Shown piece by piece: positions 46,641 through 59,180 of a stretch of DNA of 64,000 nt (its first letter is position 1; each line of letters opens with the position of its first letter). The DNA lies in contig JAJEKV010000017.1 in assembly GCA_021234155.1 (NCBI GenBank), positions 21,936,984 to 22,000,983 of the forward strand, read 5' to 3'. Under the pieces are notes generated by a model. That model did not search any database. It was given only the letters and a program-made list of their open reading frames with translations, and was not told the DNA's origin. This DNA is from Isoetes taiwanensis (taxonomy: Eukaryota; Streptophyta; Lycopodiopsida; Isoetales; Isoetaceae). Made by a program: the position numbers and the translations under genes.

Positions 46641-47455
46641 CATCTCCAAAAATCATTGGGTTTGTCTAAAGAATGGAATTTTCACGGACACTTCGGACCC
46701 GCTTTTGCTTACTTTTTGCTTTTATGATGTTATTAATCTTAATACTACAAGCTAATATATATCGCTAAATGAGTCTTCGCTGTTTAGGTGTTGTTGTTCT
46801 TGGCGATTGTCGGGCTAAATGCTGATAGGATCGATGTCCGAGTATCAGTGAACAACAGCAGGATTCATCTGCAATAACAACCACAAAGACTACCCATGAG
46901 AAAATAAATAAGAGAGACTGGCAGCAGGATGAGAAAAATGTGTCTTAGTCAATAAGTTAGAGGTGCAAGCATCATATAATATGTTTTAAGCTCCCCTTCA
47001 TCTTAAAGGTAGACATTTACATATTCATATTCCTAATAATTATAACATGCGGCTACTACCATGTAATGACTAAGAAATTTGAAAACATATGTTGTCACCC
47101 TCGGCCTTTAGGTAATCTAGCAAACATTTAATTTCGTGATCCACTCAAAAGGACTAGAACCAAGTCTTCAATTGAAGTGGAATTAATGCTCATACTCCTA
47201 TGATAAAATATAAAACAGTTGTTCTCAAGCCCTTTCAACTTTTTTAGGTACAAACAAAGACTTAATTTTGTGATCCATCCAAAAGAACTAACAGAGGTGC
47301 AGCTTTGTCATAGAACCGAGTCCTTTCCATCATGAAGAAATGAAGGGGAATCTAAACATTCAAAACATCAATCAGCTATTTCGCCAAAGCTTCCTAGTTC
47401 ATCAGTAACCAAATTGCCATTTGCAAATAAGGGCATGAATAAGCCGTAGGTGGTG
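46641..47455. other. intergenic, nothing recognised
   Basis: AT-rich sequence with no open frame of note. A phrase around 'tttcgtgatccactcaaaaggacta' (47,131) recurs imperfectly at 47,264, which suggests a ~130-bp tandem duplication. Confidence 0.4.
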
Positions 47456-47634
47456 GGATAAACCAACTAATGCGACAAGATTAGTGTGGTATAAACCAAG
47501 AAAATTGGCTTTTCGATTCTTTGGGCTGGTTTTCTTGGTTATTGCCTAAAAATTCCCCTCGACTTCCTAAGGCGGGATTGTATCCCCGCCCCACAAAGTG
47601 TGCATGTATGGCTAAAGTTTTGCCCAACGGAAGT

Positions 47635-47698
47635 GTGGTGAGTTGGTATAGGCCTAGTAATGCCAAAATAAATGTGCATTTGGTCATGGGTTCAAACC
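47635..47698 (+). promoter_or_regulatory. internal Pol III A-box/B-box-like sequences (first unit; present in all units)
   Basis: GTGGTGAGTTGGTATAGGC resembles the tRNA D-arm/A-box (AGTTGGTA is exact, while the first bases deviate from TRGC). GGTTCAAACC, about 42 bp further on, fits the B-box GGTTCRANNC. Spacing is somewhat wider than in a tRNA but usual for tRNA-derived SINEs. Both boxes are unchanged in essentially every copy. No TTTT terminator lies close downstream. Confidence 0.55.
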
Positions 47699-50600
47699 TG
47701 GCCAATGTATGTTTATATTTAGGAGTTGGTTCTTGGGGTTGCCTCGATGATGATCCCCAACGTGGTAGAACTTAAAAGCCTATACGTGTCCTCCACTTTG
47801 GCTGCCGATAAGCCAACTAATCTGTACAAGATTAGTGTGGTATGAACCAAGTAAAAATTGGCTTTCGACATCGTGGCTAGTTATTGCCTAAAAATTCCCG
47901 ACTTCCTAAGGCGGGGATTGTATCCCCGCCTACAAAGTGTGCATGTATGGCTAAAGTTTTGCCCAACGGATGTGTGGTGAGTTGGTATAGGCCTAGTAAT
48001 GCCAAAATAAATGTGCATTTGGTCATGGGTTCAAACCCGCCAATGTATGTTTATATTTGGGAGTTGGTTTCGGGTTATAATGATGATGATCCCCGACGTG
48101 GTAGAACTTAAAAGCCTATCGTGTCCTCCACTTTGGGCCGTAGAAGGTGATGGGATAAGCCAACTAATCTCAGACAAGATTAGTGTGGTATAAACCAAGA
48201 AAATTGGCTTTCGACATGTGGCTGGTTTACTGGTTATTGCTTAAAATTTCCCCGACTTCCTAAGGCGGGATTCTATCCTGTCTACAAAATGTGCATGTAT
48301 GGCTAAAGTTTTGCCCAACGGATGTGTGGTGAGTTGGTATAGGCCTAGTAATGCCAAAATAAATGTGCATTTGGTCATGGGTTCAAACCCGCCAATGTAT
48401 GTTTATATTTGGGAGTTGGTTCTTGGGGTTATAATGATGATGATCCCGACGTGGTAGAACTTAAAAGCCTATATGTGTCCTCCACTTTGGCGCCGTGAAG
48501 GCGGTAGGATAAGCCAACTAATGCAGTACAAGATTAGTGTGGTATAAACCAGTAAAAATTGGCTTCGACATCGCGTGGCTGGTTTATGGGTTATTGCCTA
48601 AAATTCCCCGACTTTCTAAGGAGGCGGGGATTGTATCCTACCACAAAGTGTGCATGTATGGCTAAAGTTTTGCCCAACGGATGTGTGGTGAGTTGGTATA
48701 GGCCTAGTAATGCCAAAATAAATGTGCATTTGGTCATGGGTTCAAACCCGCCAATGTATGTTTATATTTGGGAGTTGGTTCTTGGGGTTATACGATGATG
48801 ATCCCCGACGTGGTAGAACTTAAAAGCCTATACATGTCCTCCACTTTGGCCGCCAGAAGGCCGTGTAAAGGTAGGATAAACCAACTAATGGCACAAGATT
48901 AGTGTGGTATGTGGCTGGTTTACTAGTTATTGCCTAAAATTCCCCGACTTCCTAAGGCGGATTGTATCCGCCTACAAAGTGTGCATGTATGGCTAAAGTT
49001 TTGCCCAACGGATGTGTGGTGAGTTGGTATAGGCCTAGTAATGCCAAAATAAATGTGCATTTGGTCATGGGTTCAAACCCCGCCAATGTATGTTTATATT
49101 TGGGAGTTGGTTACCGGGTTATAACGATGATGATCCCCCGATGGTAGAACTTAAAAGCCTATACGTGTCCTCCACTTTGGCTGCCGTAAGGCGGTAGGAT
49201 GCTTCAACTAACTGCACAAGATTAGTGTGGTATAAACCAGTAAAAATTGGCTTTCGACATCGTGGGTCGGTTTTATCGGGTTATTGCCTAAAAATTCCCC
49301 GACTTCCTAAGGCGGGATTCTATCCTGCCTACAAAGTGTGCATGTATGGCTAAAGTTTTGCCCAACGGATGTGTGGTGAGTTGGTATAGGCCTAGTAATG
49401 CCAAAATAAATGTGCATTTGGTCATGGGTTCAAACCTGGCCAATGTATGTTTATATTTGGGAGTTGGTTACTGGGGTTATACGATGATGATCCCCGACGT
49501 GGTAGAACTTAAAAGCCTATACGTGTCCTCCACTTTGGTCAGCCGTAAGGCGGTAGGATAAGCCAACTAATCTGTACAAGATTAGTGTGGTATAAACCGG
49601 TAAAAAATTGGCTTTCGACATCAGGGCCACGGGTGGTTTCATCGGTTATTGCCTAAAATTCCCGACTTCCTAAGGCTTATGGATTGTATCCGCCTACAAA
49701 GTGTGCATGTATGGCTAAAGTTTTGCCCAACGGATGTGTGGTGAGTTGGTATAGGCCTAGTAATGCCAAAATAAATGTGCATTTGGTCATGGGTTCAAAC
49801 CTGGCCAATGTATGTTTATATTTGGGAGTTGGTTACTGGGGTTATACGATGATGATCCCCGACGTGGTAGAACTTAAAAGCCTATACGTGTCCTCCACTT
49901 TGGCTGCCGTAAGGCGGTAGGATAAGCCAACTAATCTGTACAAGATTAGTGTGGTATAAACCAGTAAAAATTGGCTTTCAGATTACTGTGGCTGGTTTAC
50001 TGGTTATTGCCTAAAAATTCCCCGACTTCCTAAGGCGGGATTGTATCCTGCCTACAAAGTGTGCATGTATGGCTAAAGTTTTGCCCAACGGATGTGTGGT
50101 GAGTTGGTATAGGCCTAGTAATGCCAAAATAAATGTGCATTTGGTCATGGGTTCAAACCTAGCCAATGTATGTTTATATTTGGGAGTTGGTTACCAAAAT
50201 AAATGTGCATTTGGTCATGGGTTCAAACCCGCCAATGTATGTTTATATTTGGGAGTTGGTTCTTCGGGTTATAACGATGATGATCCCCGACGCGTGGTAG
50301 AACTTAAAAGCCTATACGTGTCCTCCACTTTGGTCCCGTTTGGTGAGTTGGTAGGATAAGCCAACTAACTGTACAAGATTAGTGTGGTATAAACCAAGAA
50401 AAATTGGCTTTTCGACATCGCGGGCTGGTTTCTTGGTTATTGCCTAAAAATCCCCTCGACTTCCTAAAAAGGCGGGATTGTATCCTCGCCTACAAAGTGT
50501 GCATGTATGGCTAAAGTTTTGCCCAACGGATGTGTGGTGAGTTGGTATAGGCCTAGTAATGCCAAAATAAATGTGCATTTGGTCATGGGTTCAAACCCGC

Positions 50601-53600
50601 CAATGTATGTTTATATTTGGGAGTTGGTTCTTGGGGTTATAATGATGATGATCCCCGACGTGGTAGAACTTAAAAGCCTATAATCTTGTCGTGAAGGCTG
50701 ATAGGATAAGCCAACTAATCTGCACAAGATTAGTGTGGTATAAACCAAGTAAAAATTGGCTTTGGACAATGCGGGCTGGTTTATTGGTTATTGCCTAAAA
50801 ATTAACTTCCTAAGGCGTAGGATTGTATCCCGCCTACAAAGTGTGCATGTATGGCTAAAGTTTTGCCCAACGGATGTGTGGTGAGTTGGTATAGGCCTAG
50901 TAATGCCAAAATAAATGTGCATTTGGTCATGGGTTCAAACCCCGCCAATGTATATTTATATTTGGGAGTTGGTTCTTGGGGTTATAACGATGATGATCCC
51001 CGACGGTAGAACTTAAAAGCCTATCGTGTCCTCCACTTTGGTGCAGTAGAAGGTAGGATAAGCCAACTAACTGCACAAGATTAGTGTGGTATAAACCAAG
51101 AAAAATTGGCTTTCTCGACATTATTCGTGGGCTGGTTTCATCGGTTATTGCCTAAAAAATTCCCCGACTTCCTAAGGATGGATTGTATCCCCCTACAAAG
51201 TGTGCATGTATGGCTAAAGTTTTGCCCAACGGATGTGTGGTGAGTTGGTATAGGCCTAGTAATGCCAAAATAAATGTGCATTTGGTCATGGGTTCAAACC
51301 CGCCAATGTATGTTTATATTTGGGAGTTGGTTACCGGGTTATAACGATGATGATCCCCCCGACGTGGTAGAACTTAAAAGCCTATCGTGTCCTCCACTTT
51401 GGGCCGTTGGGCTGGTAGGATAAGCCAACTAACTGCATACAAGATTAGTGTGGTATAAACCAAAAAAATTGGCTTCGTAAAATCGTGGGTCGGGTTTAAT
51501 GGGTTATTGCCTAAAATTCTCGACTTCCTAAGGCGGGATTGTATCCGCCACAAAGTGTGCATGTATGGCTAAAGTTTTGCCCAACGGATGTGTGGTGAGT
51601 TGGTATAGGCCTAGTAATGCCAAAATAAATGTGCATTTGGTCATGGGTTCAAACCCGCCAATGTATGTTTATATTTGGGAGTTGGTTACCGGGTTATAAT
51701 GATGATGATCCCCGACGTGGTAGAACTTAAAAGCCTATCGTGTCCTCCACTTTGGCTGCCGTGAAGGCGGTAGGATAAGCCAACTAACTGCACAAGATTA
51801 GTGTGGTATAAACCAAGAAAAATTGGCTTTCGATTGTGGTCGGTTTATCGGTTATTGCCTAAAAATTCCCGACTTCCTAAGGCGGGATTGTATCCTGCCT
51901 ACAAAGTGTGCATGTATGGCTAAAGTTTTGCCCAACGGATGTGTGGTGAGTTGGTATAGGCCTAGTAATGCCAAAATAAATGTGCATTTGGTCATGGGTT
52001 CAAACCTGGCCAATGTATGTTTATCTTTGGGAGTTGGTTACTGGGGTTATACGATGATGATCCCCGACGTGGTAGAACTTAAAAGCCTATACGTGTCCTC
52101 CACTTTAGCTGCCGTGAAGCGGTAGGATAAGCCAACTAACTGTACAAGATTAGTGTGGTATAAACAAAGAAAAATTGGCTTTGACATCGGGGTCGGGTTT
52201 ATCGGGTTATTGCCTAAAAATTCCCGACTTCCTAAGGCGGGATTGTATCCCCGCCTACAAAGTGTGCATGTATGGCTAACGTTTTGCCCAACGGATGTGT
52301 GGTGAGTTGGTATAGGCCTAGTAATGCCAAAATAAATGTGCATTTGGTCATGGGTTCAAACCTGGCCAATGTATGTTTATATTTGGGAGTTGGTTCTTGG
52401 GTTATAATGATGATGATCCCCGACGTGGTAGAACTTAAAAGCCTATACGTGTCCTCCACTTTGGCTGCCGTAAGGCGGTAGGATAAGCCAACTAATCCGT
52501 ACAAGATTAGTGTGGTATGAACCAGTAAAAATTGGCTTCCGGACATCGTGGCTGGTTTTACCGGTTATTGCCTAAAAATTCCCTCGACTCCCTAAGGGAT
52601 TGTATCCCCGCCTACAAAGTGTGCATGTATGGCTAAAGTTTTGCCCAACGGATGTGTGGTGAGTTGGTATAGGCCTAGTAATGCCAAAATAAATGTGCAT
52701 TTGGTCATGGGTTCAAACCGGCCAATGTATGTTTATATTTGGGAGTTGGTTCCGGGTTATCGATGATGATCCCCGACGTGGTAGAACTTAAAAGCCTATA
52801 CGTGTCCTCCACTTTGGCTGCCGTAAGGCGGTAGGATAAGCCAACTAATCTGTACAAGATTAGTGTGGTATAAACCAGTAAAAATTGGCTTTTCGACACG
52901 GGTCGGGTTTATTGGTTATTGCCTAAAAATTCCCCCGACTTCCCCTAAGGGATTGTATCCCGCCTACAAAATGTGCATGTATGGCTAAAGTTTTGCCCAA
53001 CGGATGTGTGGTGAGTTGGTATAGGCCTAGTAATGCCAAAATAAATGTGCATTTGGTCATGGGTTCAAACCCGGCCAATATCCGTTTTATATTTGGGAGT
53101 TGGTTATCGGGTTATATCGATGATGATCCCCGACGTGGTAGAACTTAAAAGCCTATCACGTGTCCTCCACTTTGGCTGCCGTAAAGGTAGTGGGATAAGC
53201 CAACTAATCAGACAAGATTAGTGTGGTATAAACCCAAAAAATTGGCTTTCTTCGACATCGTGGCTGGTTTCGGTTATTGCCTAAAAATTCCCGACTTCCT
53301 AAGGCGGGATTCTATCCTGCCTACAAAGTGTGCATGTATGGCTAAAGTTTTGCCCAACGGATGTGTGGTGAGTTGGTATAGGCCTAGTAATGCCAAAATA
53401 AATGTGCATTTGGTCATGGGTTCAAACCTGGCCAATGTATGTTTATATTTGGGAGTTGGTTCTACCGGGTTATAACGATGATGATCCCGACGTGGTAGAA
53501 CTTAAAAGCCTATACGTGTCCTCCACTTTGGCCGTGAAGGCGGTAGGATAAGCCAACTAACTGCATAAGATTAGTGTGGTATAAACCAAAGTAAAAATTG

Positions 53601-54489
53601 GCTTTTCGACATCGTGGCTGGTTTATTGGTTATTGCCTAAAAATTCCCTCGACTTCCTAAAAGGGATTGTATCCCGCCACAAAGTGTGCATGTATGGCTA
53701 AAGTTTTGCCCAACGGATGTGTGGTGAGTTGGTATAGGCCTAGTAATGCCAAAATAAATGTGCATTTGGTCATGGGTTCAAACCTGGCCAATGTATGTTT
53801 ATCTTTGGGAGTTGGTTACTGGGGTTATACGATGATGATCCCCGACGTGGTAGAACTTAAAAGCCTATACGTGTCCTCCACTTTGGCTGCCGATAAGCCA
53901 ACTAATCTGTACAAGATTAGTGTGGTATAAAACCAAAAAATTGGCTTTCGACATCGTGGCTGGTTTATCGGTTATTGCCTAAAATTCCCCTCGACTTCCT
54001 AAGGCGGGATTCTATCCTGCCACAAAGTGTGCATGTATGGCTAAAGTTTTGCCCAACGGATGTGTGGTGAGTTGGTATAGGCCTAGTAATGCCAAAATAA
54101 ATGTGCATTTGGTCATGGGTTCAAACCTGGCCAATGTATGTTTATATTTGGGAGTTGGTTACCGGGTTTATCGATGATGATCCCCGACGGTAGAATTTAA
54201 AAGCCTATAATGTGTCCTCCACTTTGGCTTGCCGTAAGCGGTAGGATAAGCCAACTAATTCATACAAGATTAGTGTGGTATAAACCAAAGAAAAATTGGC
54301 TTTCGACACCGTGGGCTGGTTTACCGTTATTGCCTAAAATTCCCCCGACTTCCTAAGGCGGGATTGTATCCCCGCCTACAAAGTGTGCATGTATGGCTAA
54401 CGTTTGCCCAACGGATGTGTGGTGAGTTGGTATAGGCCTAGTAATGCCAAAATAAATGTGCATTTGGTCATGGGTTCAAACCCTGGCCA

Positions 54490-54494
54490 ATGTA
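54490..54494 (+). repeat. 5-bp target-site duplication, left
   Basis: ATGTA ends the interrupted array unit (…ccaATGTA). The same five bases occur immediately after the element. Removing the element plus one copy restores ccaATGTAtgtttatattt, as in the other units. Confidence 0.85.
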
Positions 54495-54552
54495 AACGAT
54501 TACAAATTAAACGGAGTGTTGCATCACTCCCGCTTCAAAGATCCCTTTAAAA
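54495..54552 (+). repeat. left terminal inverted repeat
   Basis: Starts AACGATTACAAATTAAACGG. It shares AAC at the tip, ATTAAACGG(A/G)G and CAAAGAT(T)CCCTTT with the inverted right end, allowing gaps. The TGTAA-ACGA-TTACA words at the junction can also pair locally. Confidence 0.6.
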
Positions 54553-54950
54553 AAACACCAAGTTTCTAAAATAAGCCTTTTTTGATAGTTGTTAAGAATT
54601 TCTAGAGGTTTGCATTTTTTTTCATGCCATTTTGGCCCATTATTAGATCGAAAACTTTGTACTTATGAAACACAAATCATAAAAAATAGCAAAATTTAGG
54701 CATAGACTTGAAGAGACTAGAAAGCATTACAAAAAGAAGCACCGTAATAGAAAGGAAAAAAAAGTACTATGTTTTTAATAAATTGTTGTACATCAATATT
54801 GAAGATTCATTGTAATAAATAATGATAATTTTAATATGATGAGTCAAAGATCTACATCATAGTCCTCCTCATTCTTTTTTTTTGCTCCCGCCATCTCGTC
54901 CTTCGTTTCTATCTGCTCCTTTCTTTGGAGACTTGAGTTTTGTATCCTCC
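54553..54950. other. subterminal AT-rich DNA of transposon
   Basis: No coding signal. AT-rich DNA between the left terminal repeat and the end of the methyltransferase gene. Confidence 0.5.
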
Positions 54951-57900
54951 TTGTTCTCTGGAATGGGAGCTAAAGCTACTTCTTTAAGCTCGCAAAGGTT
55001 GCCTCATCGCTCTAGTGAGTGGAGAATGGAGGTCGTATCTCGAGGGCGTTAGTTTAGCATAATCGGATGAAGACTTGGCCCCTAACTCCTGATTTTCATC
55101 TGGTAAAGTAGGTAAGGCAGCAGCCTCATCTTCACAAAATGCACGACCTCCTTATCAATATCCACAGCCTACCGTTTGCGCCCTTCTTAAGTGCACATGC
55201 GATAGTAGTACGAGAACCGAGAAAGCATCAAGTACCCAATCTCCGACGCCGAGAACATGTCCGGAGATGGTTGATGAGCTTTTGTGGTTTACGGTAGTGA
55301 TTCACAATCCTGCCTTTGTGCACTTGGGTCCCCGCAATTTCGTGAAGGCTCGGCTGAAACTCTAGGACGTTTGAAAAGTTTTGACAAAGCAAGTGTTAAA
55401 GTGATCCATGGTCCTCTTCCCATCAAAACTCCAATAAGCTACATGAAGGTACTCTACCTTGCTGAGCAACCTTTGGTCCTCCACCATGGTAGTTGATGTT
55501 CGCTTTGTACCTAGTAAAGGATTTAAAGTGATATTAGCAAAACAAGAAAACACTTCGAAAAACCGTAAATCGTGAAATACTATTCTAATACACACTACGT
55601 AATTAAAGAGAAAAGTAATTGTATTCTCGAATAAGACTTACTGCACAAAGGTTTTCATATCCTCGCCCGAACCGGAGAACCAAAGTGATTTTGAAAGCTG
55701 ATTCCACCAAGCCGCATCGCATGCTCGAATGGAACGTAACTAAACGCCAATGTTTGGCCGTTGAGATCCGCTTGATTCCTTCAATAAAAGCATTAAACTC
55801 TCAAAATTTGAAGGGCTGGTCGTCAGATTATCGCCGTCTTTTAAGCTTAAACCCATAGGGAAGATCAGCAATAACCAAAGTAAAGTCCTCCGTGGCTTAA
55901 CCGTTCCGGACAAGGTTCGTAAGCAATCACCATGAATGATTGAATATAAATTGTTTTGATCAAACATGCGTAATCTCTCGTAGTCGGATGGTTTCGCTCA
56001 TCATTCTTCTTTCGCCTAACGACCTCTTCCCCGTGGCTGTTCTAACCAAATTCATAAAGCCCTCGGGTAGGTCTTTATTTTTCTTTTGCTCTAAAGAAAA
56101 CAAAACAACAACCGCTCAAGAGATCGTTTGTGGAGAGAAGGAATTCTAAGTGTAATTACCCAGCCCTCAAAATTTGGTGAATATTGGACAATGCTTTCGT
56201 CGGATGTGGCAATTGGGTAGAGTTCCTTGCACCTTTCCCATGTGTCGACGTTTAGTCGCTCCATCAAACATGTTTGACATGTTATGACGTTTTTGGTCGC
56301 AAGACGTTAAGGAAACAATGAGTTTAAACGAAAGAATGAAGGCAACGTAAAAGAAAAACAAATACAAGTCAAGCTATTTGTATTCTGGAATACAAACCGG
56401 TTAACTTGTGATGCTACCTCGAAACAATATGCAGAAAATAGTTCTACCACAGACAAACACATTTCTTCCACGAAGGAACGCGCGTATTCCGAATCACACA
56501 GCCAACATTCGAGGAGCAATGTGTATCTCGAATACACATGCCTTCCTTCCCGCGGGCAATGTGTATTCGAATACAATGCCTTTCTAGAGACAAGCAATGT
56601 GTATCCCGAATACACATTGCCCTCGTAAAGGAAGGCATGTGTATTCTGGAATACACTAGCCACGCCGATGTTTTTGGGAATCTAACATGCAATAACTAAT
56701 GTTTGTGTCAGAGAACTTACTTGTGTAATTCCTTTGACATTTCTTCTAGGCTAAACTCCTTATCAACAACTTTTTGGAGAAGTCGCCGAGAAGTCTGTCG
56801 GAGAAGCCCCGCATTTTCCGCCGACGGTAATGGTCATTTTTTTTGGGTAACGCCTCGAGCTTTTTTTCTTAGTCTGTCTCCTTTCCCTTGCTCTTTAACT
56901 CCCCTCGCCGAACATTGTAAATATCTCGGTCCTCGAGTTCCCAAACTCTGTTCAAGAAGATTCACGTTAAATAGTTGATTTGCTATTCGAATACATTTTG
57001 TGCTTACCTTGCCATCTCTAAAAGCTAACTCGAACCGGTTGTCGTGGGCCAATGAGAGATCGCCTTTTGTTGGCCTTCGTCATATTTTCAAAGATTCAAT
57101 GGCACATGCCTCCTTAAGCTCCAAGGAAAATGTTTGGCTTCTTCGTGTCCTCACCGTACTTTTCCTTGAATATTACGTACTCGCGTGCATGAACCGGATC
57201 TTGTCGAATTTAAGCTCATCTTTAGTTTATATTCGTTGTCAGCATTGTGGGTGTTGGCAGCGATTTTCGCTTCTTCATCGGTAAGACCACAGTGAGCCGG
57301 TAGAGGAGGACGGGAGAGGTACCTCGGTTCTTCTTCTCTTTATAAAGTTGCCTTCTTGCCTTAAAGCCGCGTGATTGCCTCCCAAGACGAGTGAGTGTAG
57401 GTCTGCGTTTTCTCATCATAGTCCCTGGGGGTTTTGCACTCTTCCCCGCCAACAAGGACAACTATTGGGGCCACATGAGCATTTGGATTGCTCCTTATTC
57501 TGCCTTTCAGGTTCCTTAAGTGATCGGCATAAATTTTATGAACCCGAAGTGGCCTTTCACCGCCTTCATTTTTTGGTGGAAGCTTCATTGAAGTGGACTG
57601 GCAAGTAATTACACCTTGCACAAACTTGTGCGTGTTAATCTCTTCCATCTTTTCACCGCCTCTTGTCAACTTTTTTTTCCTTAATTGCAACACCGGTGCT
57701 TTACCCTTCCCTTCTTCTTCTTAGGTTCCTCGGAAATATCCTCGCCGCAATTAAGGTCCGTCCGCTTTTTTTAGGCTCTTTAGCAAAGAATCGCTTCCCC
57801 TTGGGCTTCTTTTGGTGGTGGTGACGGTGGCCTTTCACCGGACCGTGATGGACTCAGATTGTGATGAGGAACCGCTCGGGCCTCGGTTGCTCATCCTCTT

Positions 57901-58420
57901 CCCCTTGTGATGACTCTTAGGGGGAAAGTCTTCGCTCGTTGTGCTTCAACATAGTTGATGATGGCACGTGAGCCACCTCTTGGCCGAGGTAGTGAGCAAC
58001 ATAATGGGTACGAAGGACGAGGATTTACTTTCACCACTCTAAAATAGGATTCATCAACATGAATAAAGCCTTGGGATGTCTACGAAAAAGACAGTCTCCC
58101 TCGCCGTGACTTCTAACTCCCCTTCTACTTCACTCCACGACCGGATGGTGCCCATGCAAACAAATTCCCTCTCATCATTACCTTTTGCTCCCAAAGACTG
58201 GAGACATGTAGGAAAGTAAGTGTGCTGTACTTTCCGTATACCCCTTGTAAAACCATTGAGTTTGAAGGTTTTCGTAGATGGCGGCGCAGATGTCTCCTCA
58301 ACCCTTTCTCGTGGGTGCGGTTTTCGTTGGGATTTTAACGGTCCTCTTGTGTTGTTTCTTGTCGCCTTCTTGTCATGCAGGCAAAAATGTGTAAACACGA
58401 TCTTGTTAGAGAAAGCAAAG
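54951..58420 (-). pseudogene. transposon-encoded N6-adenine/N4-cytosine DNA methyltransferase
   Basis: The minus strand shows the catalytic motif IV as DFTLVIADLPYGF (ADLPYGF at 55,849-55,869). Then comes FIEGIKRISTAKHWRLVTFHS, and after ~200 codons NHYRKPQKLINHL. The AdoMet motif I follows: GDWVLDAFS (55,217-55,244), then SRTTIACALKKG (near 55,181-55,215, shifted frame) and DKEVVHFVKMRLLPY. The order IV then I is that of beta-class enzymes (PF01555-like). Motif IV has Leu for the first Pro of DPPY. The N-terminal half (57.0-58.4 kb) has coding-like runs such as RPLRVHKIYADHLRNLKGR and EYVIFKEKYGEDTKKPN with no recognised domain. An acidic-then-basic tail ends the protein. Frameshifts are frequent and introns are likely. 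Confidence 0.7.
56383..56665. repeat. cluster of GTGTATTC..GAATACAC palindromes, block 1
   Basis: At least five copies spaced 30-50 bp occur, in forms such as TGTGTATTCGAATACA, GTGTATCCCGAATACAC and GTGTATTCTGGAATACAC. They are separated by GC-rich words (gccttcc, aaggaaggc). They lie in what may be an intron of the methyltransferase gene. Confidence 0.75.
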
Positions 58421-59180
58421 GCAAAAAACTATTCCTTAATACAAAATGTCTTAAGTAAAAGGAAAAACAAGGGCAAAAGAGGACAAAAATGCCAAAACAA
58501 CACCGCAATCTTGACAAAAAAAACAGGTCTAAACAAGTTTTAAAAGCAGAAAAAAACACCTAAAGTCACTACAAAAAACTTAAAAACAACCTTACAAAAC
58601 AAAGAAATAATGTGTGTAGTTCTCGAATACACGCCTTTGAGGGAAGGCGAAGTGTATTCCCGGAATACACTTTCGCCTTCCCTCCATGGTAGAGTATCGA
58701 ATACACTACGCCTTCCTCGGCTGGCGAAGTGTATTCACTTCTTACGCCTTCCCCTCGGCGGTGTAGAGTTCTCGGACACACTTCGAGGGAAGGCGTGCGT
58801 GTATTCTCGAATAAGAAACGCATTATTACACAAATGATTGTACCTTGTACTTTCTTACTCACCTCTCCATGTTTTCTATGAGTATCGGAATACACTCAAT
58901 ATTATATTATTATGCCATACCGGGCGACTTCAGCTCGAGATCGGAATACGCAACGGAAAGGCGCCAAAATTTCCTTTTAAAGGTGTCCATTCCGGCCTTG
59001 CTCGTTTTCTATGTGAAGTGGAATCACGTTTTGGCTTTACCGCTCGCTCTAGTGTATTCGAATAGCTTTTAGTTTACCTTTCGCTTTAATTGTTGCGGTG
59101 AAGTTCTACTTGTAGTAGGCGGGCTTGTATTCGGAATAAGAAAAGCTCGCAAAGAGAGAAACATTATCTAAACTCTATTA
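58421..59180. promoter_or_regulatory. divergent intergenic region of transposon with palindrome cluster
   Basis: Lies between the divergent gene starts. 58,610-58,825 holds about five GTGTATTC/GAATACAC palindromes. One sits in a longer hairpin at 58,640-58,683 (AGGGAAGGCGAAGTGTATTC pairing with its complement, one bulge). Further single copies lie near 58,885, 59,050 and 59,128. The position suits a bidirectional promoter or a protein-binding/methylation site array. Confidence 0.6.

Larger units (their letters stand above)
47456..54494 (+). repeat. tandem array, ~350-bp unit, 20 copies
   Basis: The 'gcatgtatggctaa' landmark recurs at about 47,603, 47,940, 48,291, 48,652, 48,984 and so on to 54,388, at 330-370 bp spacing except one 440-bp unit. 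Each unit has, in order, a hairpin ACTAATCT-GTACA-AGATTAGT, a variable stretch, a hairpin GGCGGGAT-TGT-ATCCCGCC, a nearly invariant ~110-bp core with tRNA-like boxes, and a tail with 'gatgatgatccccgacgtggtagaacttaaaagcctat'. Variation is concentrated in G/C-rich linkers. The unit at about 50,063 has an internal 75-bp duplication. The recurring ~70-residue open frame beginning MAKVLPNG is a by-product of core conservation. Confidence 0.95.

Noticed and set aside
47635-47698. A genuine tRNA gene in each array unit.
   Set aside because: No acceptor stem can be paired, box spacing is about 10 bp too wide, and there is no nearby TTTT terminator. SINE-like is the better description.
47521-53930. 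A recurrent ~70-90 residue open frame beginning MAKVLPNG, seen in most array units, as a repeated peptide gene.
   Set aside because: It is open only over the conserved core, changes ending in every unit, and the core is better explained by tRNA-type boxes. No signal peptide or known motif.
58610-58825. Regularly spaced palindromes as a CRISPR array.
   Set aside because: Repeats are short and degenerate, spacers are not unique sequences of constant length, no cas genes are present, and the context is eukaryotic.
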